Shown here piece after piece: positions 18,934 through 28,175 of a stretch of DNA of 64,000 nucleotides (positions are counted from its first letter, which is position 1; every line of letters begins with the position of its first letter). The notes beneath the pieces were generated by a model. That model ran no database searches, was not told the origin of the DNA, and worked only from the letters and a program-made list of their open reading frames with translations. This DNA is from Ornithinimicrobium humiphilum (GTDB lineage: Bacteria > Actinomycetota > Actinomycetes > Actinomycetales > Dermatophilaceae), in the NCBI RefSeq assembly GCF_006716885.1, contig NZ_VFPU01000001.1:1860001-1924000 (forward strand), written 5' to 3'. The translations under genes and the position numbers were made by a program.

Positions 18934-19794
18934 ATGCAGCCCGCCCTCTCACCGTCGCGGGCGGCCGACTTCCTGCAGTGCCCGATGCTCTACCGCTTCC
19001 GGGTCGTCGACCGGCTGCCCGAGCCCCCGAGCCCCGCCGCCGCGCGCGGGTCCCTCGTCCACGCCGTCCTCGAGCGGCTCTTCGACCTGCCCGCGGCGGA
19101 GCGCACCACCGCCAACGCCACGGCGCTGCTGCCCGAGGCGTGGGCCCGCATGGTCGAGCAGGAGCCCTCGCTCGCCGACCTCCTCCCCTACGCCGACGAC
19201 GGCAGCGTCACGGTGGAGGACTGGTTCGAGCAGGCCGCGGCCTTCGTCGAGCGGTGGTTCACCCTCGAGGACCCGACCGTGCTGGAGCCCGCCGAGCGCG
19301 AGCTCTACGTCGAGGCGCAGGTGGGCGAGCTGACGATCCGCGGCTACGTCGACCGGCTCGACGAGGCACCCGACGGACGGCTGCGGGTCGTCGACTACAA
19401 GACCGGTCGGGCGCCGTCGGAGACCTTCGAGGCGCGGGCGCTCTTCCAGCTGAAGTTCTACGCGCTGGCGCTGTGGCGCAGCCGCGGCGTGATGCCCTCG
19501 CGGCTGCAGCTGGTCTACCTCAGCGACGGTCAGGTGCTGTGGATCGACCCCACCGAGGACGAGCTGCTCGCGACCGAGCGCAAGATCCGGGCGCTGTGGG
19601 CCGCGATCGAGCAGGCCGCGACGACCGGCGACTGGCGGGCCCGGCCCGGGCGGATCTGCTCCTGGTGCGCGCACCGGGCCCTCTGCCCGGCGTGGGGCGG
19701 CACGCCGCCCCCGCTGCCCGAGGACGCGACCCTGCGGGCGCTGGACCCGCGCTCCACCGGGCGTCCCGACCCCCGCACCGCTGACGTCGACTGA
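18934..19794 (+). CDS. RecB-family exonuclease with probable iron-sulfur cysteines
   Basis: 286 residues, the single-domain Cas4/RecB-like nuclease (PD-(D/E)XK) type. Visible: LSPSRAADFLQCPMLYRF at the start, ELTIRGYVDRLDE with the first acidic ligand, and VVDYKTGRAP with the catalytic Lys. One Cys (16) precedes the nuclease core, and ICSWCAHRALCP closes it with three more. That C-Xn-CxxC-x5-C pattern forms a 4Fe-4S clasp in AddB-like nucleases. No helicase part. Its role is unknown; mycobacteria keep the homologue (Rv2119) next to trmI and mpa. Confidence 0.9.
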   Translation: MQPALSPSRAADFLQCPMLYRFRVVDRLPEPPSPAAARGSLVHAVLERLFDLPAAERTTANATALLPEAWARMVEQEPSLADLLPYADDGSVTVEDWFEQAAAFVERWFTLEDPTVLEPAERELYVEAQVGELTIRGYVDRLDEAPDGRLRVVDYKTGRAPSETFEARALFQLKFYALALWRSRGVMPSRLQLVYLSDGQVLWIDPTEDELLATERKIRALWAAIEQAATTGDWRARPGRICSWCAHRALCPAWGGTPPPLPEDATLRALDPRSTGRPDPRTADVD

Positions 19795-19847
19795 CCCAGC
19801 TCGGGGGTGCCGTGGCCGACCTCGTCGGCGCGCGGGCGCCGCCCGCC

Positions 19848-20705
19848 TCAGCTGCTGGTGGTGCCGTCGTTGCGGCGGCGCAGGTAGCGCTCGAACTCCC
19901 GGGCGATGGCGTCGCCGGAGGCCTCGGGCAGCTCGACGGTGTCCTGGGCGTCCTCGAGCTGACGGACGTACTCCGCCACCTCGTCGTCGGTCGCGGCGAG
20001 CTCGTCAACGCCGTGCTCCCACGCCCGGGCCTCCTCGGCCAGGGCGCTGTCGTCGATGACGCAGTCGAGCAGCTCCTCGACGCGGCCCAGCAGGGCCAGC
20101 GAGGCCTTCGGCGACGGCGGGCCGCCGGCGTAGTGCGGCACGGCCGCCCAGCACGAGAGGACGGGCAGGTCGACGTGCTGGGCCTCGTCGGCGAGCACCC
20201 CCACGATGCCGGTCGGGCCCTCGTAGGTGCTGGGCTCGATGCCCTCGAGGCTGGCCAGCAGGTCGGGGTCGTCCGAGCTCACGCTCACCGGGATGGGCCG
20301 GGTGTGGGGGACGTCGGCGAGGAGGGCTCCGAGGAGGACCATCATCTGCGCACCCTGGTGCACGGCATACCCCAGGATGTCGCCGGCGAAGGAGCGCCAG
20401 CGGACGGAGGGCTCGATGCCCATGACGAGCAGCACGTCGCGCCCCATCGGGGTGTCCTGCGCGAGGAGGATGCGGGTCGTGGGCCAGCGCACCGTGCGAC
20501 GCCCGTCGACGCGGACCGTCTGCGGTCGGTTGACCTGGAAGTCGTAGTAGTCCTCCGGGTCCACAGCGGCGACGACCTCGGCGTTCCAGACCGTGGCGAG
20601 GTGCTCGACCAGGGCCGAGGCGCTCTCCCCCGCGTCGTTCCAGCCCTCGAAGGCCGCGATCACCACGGGGTCGCGCAGCTCACCGGTCTCACGCAGCTCG
20701 ATCAT
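19848..20705 (-). CDS. PAC2 family protein
   Basis: 285 residues. It resembles the proteasome-assembly-chaperone-2 fold: VVIAAFEGWNDAGESASALVEHL near the N-terminus and PTGIVGVLADEAQHVDLPVLSCWAAVPHY in the middle. Bacterial PAC2 proteins have no settled role. Their occurrence next to the proteasome ATPase in actinobacteria is suggestive but not proof of a chaperone role. An AGGAAGG site precedes the ATG, and TAGGGT at 20763-20758 (minus) would give a leader of about 45 bases. It converges with the RecB-like gene. Confidence 0.88.
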   Translation of the reverse strand: MIELRETGELRDPVVIAAFEGWNDAGESASALVEHLATVWNAEVVAAVDPEDYYDFQVNRPQTVRVDGRRTVRWPTTRILLAQDTPMGRDVLLVMGIEPSVRWRSFAGDILGYAVHQGAQMMVLLGALLADVPHTRPIPVSVSSDDPDLLASLEGIEPSTYEGPTGIVGVLADEAQHVDLPVLSCWAAVPHYAGGPPSPKASLALLGRVEELLDCVIDDSALAEEARAWEHGVDELAATDDEVAEYVRQLEDAQDTVELPEASGDAIAREFERYLRRRNDGTTSS

Positions 20706-20787
20706 GCTTCCCTTCCTGCCGCGACGTCGGACCGCTGCTGCGGACCGCACGTGCTCACCCTACGTCTCCGGCGGCTACCGTGGGGCC

Positions 20788-21492
20788 GTGCCGAGCCAGC
20801 CCGCCGACCGCCCGTCCCTGCCCGCCGCCGTCCTCTGGGACATGGACGGCACCATCGTCGACTCCGAGCCCTACTGGATGGCGGAGGAGGAGGCGCTGGT
20901 GGCCGCCGCGGGCGGCGTCTGGCGGCACGAGGACGCCCTGGAGCTGGTCGGCAACGACCTGCTCGTCTCGGCCCGGATCATCCTCGAGCGCACCCCCGTC
21001 ACGGGCACCCCCGAGGAGGTCGTGCAGCAGCTGCTGGACGGCGTGATCCGGCGGATGCGCGACGCGCTGCCCTGGCGGCCCGGTGCGGCCGAGCTGCTCA
21101 CGGCCTTCGAACGGCTCGGCGTGCCCTCGGCCCTCGTGACGATGTCCTGGACGGACCTGGCGCAGGTGCTCGTCGACCGGCTTCCGGCGGGCACCTTCAC
21201 CACCGTCGTCACGGGCGACCAGGTCGGGCGCGGCAAGCCGCACCCGGACCCCTACCTCGAGGCGGCCCGCCGGCTGGGCGTCGACCCGGCCGACTGCCTG
21301 GCCGTCGAGGACTCCCCCACCGGCGCGGCGTCCGCGACCGCCGCCGGGGTGCCGACGGTCGTCGTGCCGCACATCGTCCCGGTGCCCGAGATGGACCTCG
21401 CGGTCCAGGTGCCCACGCTCCAGGGGCTCGACCCCGAGCAGCTCACCGCGCTCGCCCGGTCGGCGGGCGGCAGCGCCTCCGCTACAGCCTGA
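20788..21492 (+). CDS. HAD-family phosphatase (beta-phosphoglucomutase-like)
   Basis: 234 residues. Motif I is [14 protein letters not shown] (nucleophile Asp18, acid Asp20), motif II VTMSW, motif [19 protein letters not shown], motif [20 protein letters not shown]. The helical cap lies between residues 30 and 95. GTG start with TACCGT six bases upstream, so probably leaderless. Substrate cannot be told from the sequence. It overlaps convergent mshC by 11 bases. Confidence 0.92.
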   Translation: MPSQPADRPSLPAAVLWDMDGTIVDSEPYWMAEEEALVAAAGGVWRHEDALELVGNDLLVSARIILERTPVTGTPEEVVQQLLDGVIRRMRDALPWRPGAAELLTAFERLGVPSALVTMSWTDLAQVLVDRLPAGTFTTVVTGDQVGRGKPHPDPYLEAARRLGVDPADCLAVEDSPTGAASATAAGVPTVVVPHIVPVPEMDLAVQVPTLQGLDPEQLTALARSAGGSASATA

Positions 21493-22759
21493 CGCCGAGG
21501 AGGGCGTCGACCGCGTCCGGCACGAGGGTGGAGGCCTGCTGCCCCTCGAGCACGGCGGCGGCCCAGGCGTCGACCTCGGCCAGCGCCCGCGGGCTGCCCA
21601 GGTCGTCGGCCAGCGCCGCCCGCATCCGGGCCACCGTCTGGGCGCCGAGCTCGGCGGGATAGGCGGCGGTCGCCCGCGAGGCCGCCTCCCGCCAGACCCG
21701 CAGGCGCTCCTGGGCCCGCTCGAGCAGGTCGGCGGTCCACTCCCACTCCGTGCGGTAGTGCTGGTCGAGCAGCACGAGCCGGATCGCCATCGGGTCGACG
21801 CCCTCGGCGCGCAGCGTCGACACGAGCACCAGGTTGCCCTTGGACTTGCTCATCTTCTCGCCCTCGTAGGCGACCATCGCCTGGTGCACGTAGGCCTGCG
21901 CGAAGGGCGAGCCACCCTGGAGCGCGACCGCCTGGACCGCGCTCATCTCGTGATGGGGGAAGATCAGGTCCGAGCCGCCGCCCTGGACGTCGAAGCCGGT
22001 GCCGAGGTAGCGCTGCGCGATCGTCGAGCACTCGATGTGCCAGCCCGGACGGCCCCGGCCGAGGGACCCGCCGTCCCAGTGGGGCTCGCCGACCCGGCCC
22101 GCGCGCCACAGCAGCGGGTCCAGCTCGTCGCGCTTGCCGGAGCGGTCGGGGTCGCCGCCCCGGTCGGCGAAGACCTCCATCATCTGCGGTCGGCTCCAGC
22201 CGGACACCGAGCCGAAGCTGGGCTGGGCCGAGAGGTCCAGGTAGTAGTCGACGCGGCCCGCTCCCTCGACGGTCTCCTCGTCCTCGGGCACCGGGACGGG
22301 GTAGGCGGTGCCGTCGGCCAGCAGCTGCTCGACCGCGGCGACGTCGTCCGGGATGCCCTCGACGGCGCCCACGTAGTGGTCCGGAGGGATGACGCGCAGC
22401 GCCTCCATGTCGGAGAAGAAGAGGTCGATCTGGCTCGTGGCCAGCTCGCGCCAGTCGACGCCGTCACGCTCGGCGCGCTCGAGCAGGGGCTCGTCGACGT
22501 CGGTGACGTTCTGGACGTAGCGGACCCGGAGGCCGCTGTCGCGCCACACCCGCTGGAGCAGGTCGAAGGTCACGTAGGTGGCCGCGTGCCCCATGTGGGT
22601 CGCGTCGTAGGGGGTGATGCCGCACACGTAGAGGCGCGCCGTGCCGTCGCTGGCGCGGGTGCGCACCCGCGCACCGGTGGCGGTGTCGTGGACGGTCAGG
22701 GGCCCGCCGCGCTGCTCGAGGGGAAGGGTGGGGATCTCGACAGGGGACCAGGTCTTCAC
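21482..22759 (-). CDS. mshC: L-cysteine:1D-myo-inositol 2-amino-2-deoxy-alpha-D-glucopyranoside ligase MshC
   Basis: 425 residues. This is the ATP-dependent step of mycothiol synthesis that joins Cys to GlcN-Ins. It is a paralogue of cysteinyl-tRNA synthetase: [16 protein letters not shown] (zinc Cys46 and the HIGH-like motif), [20 protein letters not shown], and EKMSKSKGN at about residue 299. The N-terminus [13 protein letters not shown] and the lack of a tRNA-binding C-terminal domain separate MshC from CysS. GTG start; TAGGCT eight bases upstream. Confidence 0.95.
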   Translation of the reverse strand: MKTWSPVEIPTLPLEQRGGPLTVHDTATGARVRTRASDGTARLYVCGITPYDATHMGHAATYVTFDLLQRVWRDSGLRVRYVQNVTDVDEPLLERAERDGVDWRELATSQIDLFFSDMEALRVIPPDHYVGAVEGIPDDVAAVEQLLADGTAYPVPVPEDEETVEGAGRVDYYLDLSAQPSFGSVSGWSRPQMMEVFADRGGDPDRSGKRDELDPLLWRAGRVGEPHWDGGSLGRGRPGWHIECSTIAQRYLGTGFDVQGGGSDLIFPHHEMSAVQAVALQGGSPFAQAYVHQAMVAYEGEKMSKSKGNLVLVSTLRAEGVDPMAIRLVLLDQHYRTEWEWTADLLERAQERLRVWREAASRATAAYPAELGAQTVARMRAALADDLGSPRALAEVDAWAAAVLEGQQASTLVPDAVDALLGVRL

Positions 22760-22808
22760 GACGGACCAGCCTAGACGCCGCGTCGGCATCCTCCCGACCC
22801 GCGTCCCG

Positions 22809-23654
22809 CTACCAGAGCGGCCAGGGCAGCGGGTAGCGGTCGACCGGAGGCAGCGGCATGGCTCCTGCGGCGAGCAGCCCGTGGGCACGCGCCCGCAGGG
22901 CCTCCAGCTCCCCGGGCTCCACCAACCCCGCGAGGAGACCACCGCCCGCCTCCGCTCCACCACCGTCCTCGAGGGCGGTGAGCAGGGCCTCGAGGGCGCG
23001 GGCGTCCTCCGGGCGCAGCGGGGCCCCCGCCCATCCCCAGAGCACGGTGCGCAGCTTGTCCTCGACGTGGAGGCACAGGCCGTGGTCGAAGCCACGGAGG
23101 CGCCCGGCGACGTCGAGGGCGAGGTGGGCCGCCTTGCGGTCGGCGTTGTTGAGCACCGCGTCGAGCACGGCGAGGGAACGCAGCTGCGGGTCGTCCGCGT
23201 GCGCGACGACGACGTCCTCGCCCTCCGGTCCGGTGCCGGAGACGACCGCGAGCCAGCGGTCGGTCACGGTCTCGGGCGCGAGCACCTCGACGAGGTCGGC
23301 GGAGGGGTCGGCCAGCCGCTCCTCGGGCTGCGTCACCCACCACTGCAGCGACCCCCGGCCGAGCGGGGCGTCCTCGCGCAGCACGGTCGGCGGGACCAGG
23401 TCCCAGCCGCCGGCGCGCGACACGAGGTAGGCCGCGACCTCCCGGGCGGCGAGGGTGCCGGGCGGGAAGTCGCGCAGGGGACGCTCGCCCCGCACCGGCT
23501 TGTAGACGGCGCGGTGGCCGGTCGGGCGGTCGTCGGCGTCGTGCAGGTCGACGAGCAGCGTGAGGTTGGAGGCTTCGGTGAGCACCCCGACCGGCTCGAT
23601 CCGGGCGGTGCGCAGGACCTCCAGCGCCCCGTCGTCGTCCAGGAGCCCGGTCAC
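22809..23654 (-). CDS. SCO1664 family protein (kinase-like fold suspected)
   Basis: 281 residues. Function unknown. The N-terminal part has [16 protein letters not shown] and [31 protein letters not shown]. The middle holds [17 protein letters not shown] and GFDHGLCLH, which resemble the catalytic loop (DxxxxNxDR) and metal-binding Asp of PI3/4-kinase-like or HipA-like enzymes. It follows DUF3090 by 14 bases with no clear ribosome site. The order phosphomutase, DUF3090, this gene, mshC is conserved with Mycobacterium (Rv2135c to Rv2130c). Confidence 0.9.
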   Translation of the reverse strand: MTGLLDDDGALEVLRTARIEPVGVLTEASNLTLLVDLHDADDRPTGHRAVYKPVRGERPLRDFPPGTLAAREVAAYLVSRAGGWDLVPPTVLREDAPLGRGSLQWWVTQPEERLADPSADLVEVLAPETVTDRWLAVVSGTGPEGEDVVVAHADDPQLRSLAVLDAVLNNADRKAAHLALDVAGRLRGFDHGLCLHVEDKLRTVLWGWAGAPLRPEDARALEALLTALEDGGGAEAGGGLLAGLVEPGELEALRARAHGLLAAGAMPLPPVDRYPLPWPLW

Positions 23655-23667
23655 GGCCGCGCCCGGG

Positions 23668-24219
23668 TCAGCGCCGGTAGCCGTTGGCCCGCGGGCAGAT
23701 GTGCCCGCGCGGGTCCAGCGGCTGGCCGCAGAACGGGCAGGAGGGGCGACCGCCCTCGAGCGAGGCGGCGCACCGGATCGCGAAGGCCCGCGCCCGGGCC
23801 GGCTCCAGGACGACCACCAGCGACTGCGGCGGCAGCCCGGTCCAGGGCCAGTCCTGCTCCGGGTCCAGGTCGAGGAGCTCCTCGGTGTCAGGGCGGTCGT
23901 GCGCCTCCAGCACCACCCGCTGCCTGGTCGGCTCCCAGGCGACGGAGAGCCGCTGCACCCGGAAGTCGTCGTCGAAGGGGGTGTCGAGCGGGGCCGTGTC
24001 CACGAACTGCTCGGCGGCCTGCGCCGACCCCTCGACCGGGGAGACCTGGTCGAGCAGCTCCTCGAGGGAGGTCCCCAGCAGGCGGACCTGCTCCTTCTCG
24101 AGCGAGACGGTGGTGCGGCGCTCGCCCTCGCTCGCCTGGAGGAAGAAGGTGCGCTGGCCGGGAGGGCCGACGCTCCCGGCGACGAAGCGCTCGGGCGGGT
24201 CGAAGACGGACTGCGGCAT
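23668..24219 (-). CDS. DUF3090 family protein
   Basis: 183 residues. An all-beta looking N-terminal part (RFVAGSVGPPGQRTFFLQAS), an acidic middle, and a C-terminal zinc-finger-like end with four cysteines (IRCAASLEGGRPSCPFCGQP...GHICPRANG). Function unknown. TAGGGT six bases before the ATG suggests a leaderless start of a DUF3090-SCO1664 unit. Confidence 0.92.
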   Translation of the reverse strand: MPQSVFDPPERFVAGSVGPPGQRTFFLQASEGERRTTVSLEKEQVRLLGTSLEELLDQVSPVEGSAQAAEQFVDTAPLDTPFDDDFRVQRLSVAWEPTRQRVVLEAHDRPDTEELLDLDPEQDWPWTGLPPQSLVVVLEPARARAFAIRCAASLEGGRPSCPFCGQPLDPRGHICPRANGYRR

Positions 24220-24225
24220 GGGTCA

Positions 24226-24231
24226 ACCCTA
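24226..24231 (-). promoter_or_regulatory. Likely leaderless -10 of the DUF3090 gene
   Basis: TAGGGT on the minus strand, then TGACCC, then the ATG at 24219. Confidence 0.5.
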
Positions 24232-24978
24232 CGGCGCGCCGGACGCCGGCCCGGGGGTGCCCGCTCCCCCGCCGACCTCCGCGTCGCCATTGGCGCCCCC
24301 GGCGGCCAGCCGGGCGGCGAGCGGGGCGAGGTCGACGGGGTCCGACCCCGTGTCGTTGGTGCGCAGCACGAAGGACCTGGCCGGCGTGCGGTGGACGATG
24401 CTCAGGGACGCCGGGTCGACGACGATCCGCTGGAACTCGTCGAGCGGCACGGCCAGGGCGTCCGCGAGGACCGCCTTGATGACGTCGCCGTGGCTGACGG
24501 CCACCCACACCGCCCCCGGACCGTGCTCGCGCTCCATCCGCTCGTCCCATGCCCGCACCGCGGCCACCGCGCGCTGCTGCATCGCCGTCATGGACTCGTG
24601 CTCGTGCTCGTCGGACGCCGGAAAGGTGACGGTCGAGGGGGCGTCCTGCACCCGGCGCCACAGCGGCTCCTGGGCCAGCTCGGCCAGCGGCCGACCGGTC
24701 CAGGCGCCGTAGCGCGCCTCCCCCAGGCCGTCCTCCACGTGGAGCGGCACCTCGCGGTCGGCGGGCAGGTGGGCGAGGACGGCCGCCGACGTCTCGCGGC
24801 AGCGCTGCAGGGGGCTGGTGACGACCGCGACGACGCCGCTGGGGGCGAGCCGCCTGCCGACCCGACCCGCCTGGTCTTTGCCCGTGTCGTCCAGGCCGAC
24901 GCCCTCGGCCCAGCCGGCGAGCACGCCGGAGGCGTTGGCGCTGGTCCTGCCGTGACGCAGCAGGACGCAGACGGCCAT
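24229..24978 (-). CDS. Histidine phosphatase family protein (MSMEG_4193-type putative phosphomutase)
   Basis: 249 residues. The phosphohistidine motif is LLRHGRTSANASG near the N-terminus. SPLQRCRET, a second catalytic GEARYGAWTG and VSHGDVIKAVLADAL complete the branch 2 fold. The last 30 residues are Gly/Ala-rich and probably disordered. The ATG overlaps the LLM oxidoreductase stop by one base (TGATG). Family members in this cluster have no proven substrate. Confidence 0.9.
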   Translation of the reverse strand: MAVCVLLRHGRTSANASGVLAGWAEGVGLDDTGKDQAGRVGRRLAPSGVVAVVTSPLQRCRETSAAVLAHLPADREVPLHVEDGLGEARYGAWTGRPLAELAQEPLWRRVQDAPSTVTFPASDEHEHESMTAMQQRAVAAVRAWDERMEREHGPGAVWVAVSHGDVIKAVLADALAVPLDEFQRIVVDPASLSIVHRTPARSFVLRTNDTGSDPVDLAPLAARLAAGGANGDAEVGGGAGTPGPASGAP

Positions 24979-26051
24979 CAGGCCGAGGGCCCGGTGGCGA
25001 CGACGCCCTCGGCGACCAGCCGCCGGTGCGCCTCGACCGCCACCTCGAGCGCCTCCATCCGGGACGCGGCGTCCTTGCCCCACGGCGCGACCGTGAGGGT
25101 GGTGATGCCGGCCTCGGCGTAGCGGCGCATGCGCTCGGTGACGCGGTCGACGTCCCCCAGCAGGGAGGTGTCGTCGACGAACTGCGGCGGCAGGGCCGCG
25201 GCAGCCTCCGCCCACCGCCGGTCGAGGTAGAGCTCCTGCACCCGGGCCGCCTCCTCGGCGTAACCCATCCGCACCGCGAGCTGGTTGTAGAAGTTCTGCT
25301 TGCGGCTGCCCATGCCGCCGACGTAGAGCGTTGGATAGGGGCTGACCACGCGCGCGCACTCCTCGAGGTCGTCCCCGACGGCCAGCGCGACGGTGGCAGC
25401 GGTGTCGAAGGCCTCCGGCGGAGCCTCCGGGCGCCGCGCCAGGCCTGCCTCGAGGTGCTCACGCTGCTCGGCGAAGTAGTCCGGGGCCACGAAGACGCCC
25501 AGCCAGCCGTCGGCGATCTCCCCGGCGAGCTCGAGGTTCCTGGGCCCGACCGCCGCGAGGTAGATCGGGATGCGGCGTCGGTGGGTCGACGTCAGCCGCA
25601 GGGCCTTGCCCGGCCCGTCGGGCAGCGGGAGCGTGAAGTGCTCCCCCTGGTAGGAGACGGGCTGGTGCGAGAGCGCCATCCGCACGACGTCGGTATACTC
25701 CCGGGTCCGCGCGAGCGGCTTCTCGAAGCGCACCCCGTGCCAGCCCTCCGAGACCTGGGGACCGCTGACGCCCAGGCCCAGGCGGAAGCGACCGCCGGAG
25801 AGGCTGTCGAGCCCGGCCGCGGCCATCGCGGTCGCCGCCGGTGTGCGAGCCGGGATCTGCATGACGCCGGCACCCAGACCGATCTGCTCCGTCTTCGCGC
25901 CGATCCACGCGAGCACGCTGACGACGTCGGGCCCGTAGGCCTCCGCCGCCCAGACGACGTCCACGCCGAGCGCGTCGGCGCGCAGCGCGAGGGCAAGGTT
26001 CTCCTCGTCGCGGCCCTGGCCCCAGAAGCCGCAGTACAGACCCAGTCGCAC
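24978..26051 (-). CDS. LLM-class F420-dependent oxidoreductase
   Basis: 357 residues of TIM-barrel luciferase-like type (RLGLYCGFWGQGRDEENLALA, GLGAGVMQIPARTPAATAMAAAGLD, RFRLGLGVSGPQVSEGWHG, IPIYLAAVGPRNLELAGEIADGWL). Family members use reduced F420 or FMN; the GxGVSGPQV loop is common in the F420 group. GTG start three bases after the stop of the acidic protein gene. Substrate unknown. Confidence 0.9.
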   Translation of the reverse strand: MRLGLYCGFWGQGRDEENLALALRADALGVDVVWAAEAYGPDVVSVLAWIGAKTEQIGLGAGVMQIPARTPAATAMAAAGLDSLSGGRFRLGLGVSGPQVSEGWHGVRFEKPLARTREYTDVVRMALSHQPVSYQGEHFTLPLPDGPGKALRLTSTHRRRIPIYLAAVGPRNLELAGEIADGWLGVFVAPDYFAEQREHLEAGLARRPEAPPEAFDTAATVALAVGDDLEECARVVSPYPTLYVGGMGSRKQNFYNQLAVRMGYAEEAARVQELYLDRRWAEAAAALPPQFVDDTSLLGDVDRVTERMRRYAEAGITTLTVAPWGKDAASRMEALEVAVEAHRRLVAEGVVATGPSA

Positions 26052-26054
26052 GTG

Positions 26055-26468
26055 TCAGCCCCTCGGGCTCTCGTCGACGTCGAACTCCTCGTCGTCCAGC
26101 CCGAGGTATGGGTCGTCCGTCTCGTCCTCGTCGTCGTCCTCGAGGTCGTCGGTGTCGTCGTCGTCTTCAAGGTCGTCGTCGACGTCGTCGGAGTCCTCGT
26201 CGTCCTCGAACTCCTCCTCGAAGTCGTCCTCGTCGTCGTCCTCGTCGTCGATCTCGTCGACCAGGTCCTCGTCGTAGACCTCGAGGGGCGTGACCTCGCC
26301 GTAGGCGTCCAGGAGGGCGTCGTCGTAGGCGGTGAACGCCTCCGCGACGCGCTCGTAGGCCTCCACGACCGCGGGGTCGTCCTCACCCCGCCGGACCGCG
26401 GCGGTCTCCAGGTGCGTCTCGAGGGCTGCGACGAGGGCTGACAGGGCAGCGCGGGGGTCGGAGGTCAT
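26055..26468 (-). CDS. Hypothetical protein with long acidic tail
   Basis: 137 residues. The first 60 form predicted helices (ALSALVAALETHLETAAVRRG...AYERVAEAFTAYDDALLDAYG). From about residue 62 nearly every residue is Asp or Glu, with a short end DPYLGLDDEEFDVDESPRG. The tail would be disordered and highly negative. Such tails occur on proteins that compete with nucleic acid, but there is no evidence for that here. TAACGT seven bases upstream suggests a leaderless start at the head of the LLM-phosphatase unit. Confidence 0.85.
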   Translation of the reverse strand: MTSDPRAALSALVAALETHLETAAVRRGEDDPAVVEAYERVAEAFTAYDDALLDAYGEVTPLEVYDEDLVDEIDDEDDDEDDFEEEFEDDEDSDDVDDDLEDDDDTDDLEDDDEDETDDPYLGLDDEEFDVDESPRG

Positions 26469-26551
26469 GCCCCTGACGTTAGCGTGAAAGCCCGGCGCGC
26501 GGCACGGGGGCGGTGCCCGCGACGCCTAGGTTGCCTATGCTGTCCGTCACC

Positions 26552-26737
26552 ATGGTGGAGTACGAGTTCCGGGAGCTGCGCTTCCCCCGCGACGCCAGCC
26601 GTGCCGAGGTGCGCGCAGCCCTGACCGAGGCCGCGGAGTACGGCCACTGGGAGCTGGTGCGGGTGACCCTCTTCTGGGGCGGGGTCCGCCGGGCCACCCT
26701 CCGCCGCAAGATCATCCGCGTCCGCCGCACGGCCTGA
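26552..26737 (+). CDS. DUF5703 family protein
   Basis: 61 residues: VEYEFRELRFPRD, then AEYGHWELVRVTLFWGG and a basic end RRKIIRVRR. This short beta-rich, basic protein is conserved in actinobacteria without assigned function. I chose ATG 26552 because homologues begin close to MxEYEFR. An in-frame ATG at 26537 overlaps a -10-like TATGCT. It is divergent from the acidic-tail gene. Confidence 0.85.
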   Translation: MVEYEFRELRFPRDASRAEVRAALTEAAEYGHWELVRVTLFWGGVRRATLRRKIIRVRRTA

Positions 26738-26763
26738 GCCGCGCGGCAGACCGCGGCCCGCTC

Positions 26764-28107
26764 TCAGCAGTCGGCGACGAGCTGACCCAGCACGCGCGTG
26801 CCGAACCGGATGGAGTCGACCGGCACCCGCTCGTCGACGCCGTGGAACATCCCGACGAAGTCGAGGTCCTCGGGCAGCCGCAGCGGCGCGAAACCGTAGC
26901 CGGTGATGCCCAGCCGCGACAGGTGCTTGTTGTCCGTGCCGCCCGAGAGGCAGTAGGGCAGCACGTGCGCGCCCGGGTCCTCCTTGAGGAGCGCCCGCTT
27001 CATCGACTCGACCAGCTCGCCCGAGGAGGGGGCCTCGAGGGCGACGTCCTTGTGGACGATCTCGACCTCGACGTGCTCGCCGGCCAGCTCGCGGATCGTG
27101 TCGAGCAGCTCGTCCTCGTGCCCGGGCAGGAAGCGGCAGTCCAGCGAGGCGCTCGCGGTCTGCGGGATGACGTTGTGCTTGTAGCCCGAGGTCAGCATCG
27201 AGAAGTTGGCGGTGTCGCGCAGCGTGCCCTCGACGAAGCGACGGGCGCCGCCGAGGCGCTGCAGCAGGTCGGCCGGGGAGTCCTCCGACCAGGTATCGCC
27301 CACGATCTGCGCCACCCCGTCGAAGAGCTCGCGGACCGAGGCGATGTAGGTGCGCGGCCACGGGTGGGCGTCGATGCGCGCGATGGCCTCGGCCAGGCGC
27401 ACGATGGCGTTCTCGTCGTTGGGCACCGAACCGTGTCCCGCGCGCCCGTGCGCGTGCAGCCGGAGCCAGGCGATGCCCTTCTCGGCGGTCTGCAGCAGGT
27501 AGGCGCGGGTGGGGGCACCAGTCGCCACGTCGGGCAGCGTCACGGAGAAGCCGCCGACCTCGGAGATGGCCTCGGTGCAGCCCTCGAACCACTCCGGGTG
27601 CTCGGCGACGACGTGCCCGGCGCCCTTGACGCCACCGGCCTCCTCGTCGGCGAAGAACGCCCAGACGATGTCGCGCGGCGGCTTCTCGCCGGAGCGGGCC
27701 AGCTGGCGCAGGGTCGCGATGAGCATCGCGTCCATGTCCTTCATGTCGACCGCGCCGCGGCCCCAGATCATCCCGTCGCGCTCCTCGGCGGCGAACGGGT
27801 CGACGGACCAGTCGGACGCCTCCGCCGGCACGACGTCGAGGTGCCCGTGCAGCACCAGGCCGCCGCGGCCCGGGTCGCGCCCCTCGGTGCGGACCACGAC
27901 GCTGGCGCGGCCCGGCTCGGACTCGGTGAGCTGCGGGTCGAGCCCGACCTCCTGGAGCAGGCCCATGACGTACTCCGCCGCGGCCCGTTCCCCCGGCCCG
28001 CTGCCGTCGCCGTAGTTGCTCGTGTCGATCCGGATGAGCTCCCGGCAGATCCGGACGGCCTCGTCCTCGGCCGTGGTGGTCAGGTCCTCGCTCGGCGTGG
28101 AAGTCAT
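26764..28107 (-). CDS. M20-family metallopeptidase (M20/M25/M40)
   Basis: 447 residues, a two-zinc aminoacylase/carboxypeptidase-like hydrolase. Motifs: VLHGHLDVVPAE (zinc His and catalytic Asp), GRGAVDMKDMDAM (bridging Asp), FADEEAGGVKGA (catalytic Glu and zinc Glu), a dimerisation domain in the middle, and SGGTDNKHLSRLG before the final HGVDERVP with the last zinc His. Probably cytoplasmic; the substrate is a small peptide or N-acyl amino acid. TAGGCT seven bases before the ATG. Confidence 0.93.
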   Translation of the reverse strand: MTSTPSEDLTTTAEDEAVRICRELIRIDTSNYGDGSGPGERAAAEYVMGLLQEVGLDPQLTESEPGRASVVVRTEGRDPGRGGLVLHGHLDVVPAEASDWSVDPFAAEERDGMIWGRGAVDMKDMDAMLIATLRQLARSGEKPPRDIVWAFFADEEAGGVKGAGHVVAEHPEWFEGCTEAISEVGGFSVTLPDVATGAPTRAYLLQTAEKGIAWLRLHAHGRAGHGSVPNDENAIVRLAEAIARIDAHPWPRTYIASVRELFDGVAQIVGDTWSEDSPADLLQRLGGARRFVEGTLRDTANFSMLTSGYKHNVIPQTASASLDCRFLPGHEDELLDTIRELAGEHVEVEIVHKDVALEAPSSGELVESMKRALLKEDPGAHVLPYCLSGGTDNKHLSRLGITGYGFAPLRLPEDLDFVGMFHGVDERVPVDSIRFGTRVLGQLVADC

Positions 28108-28114
28108 GCCCGCC

Positions 28115-28120
28115 AGCCTA
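28115..28120 (-). promoter_or_regulatory. Likely leaderless -10 of the M20 peptidase gene
   Basis: TAGGCT, then GGCGGGC, then the ATG at 28107. Confidence 0.5.
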
Positions 28121-28175
28121 GACATCCCGCGCGCGCCCGGCGCGGGGTATGCCGTGGGGCCGGGTCGGCGCACGC

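Noticed and set aside
22809..23654. Calling the SCO1664-type gene a proven phosphatidylinositol kinase
   Set aside because: Only weak catalytic-loop resemblance is visible; there is no full set of kinase motifs to support an activity.
26100..26280. A possible GTC/GTCGTC simple repeat or CRISPR-like array
   Set aside because: It is the codon-level repeat of Asp and Glu in the acidic protein, with no regular spacer-repeat units.
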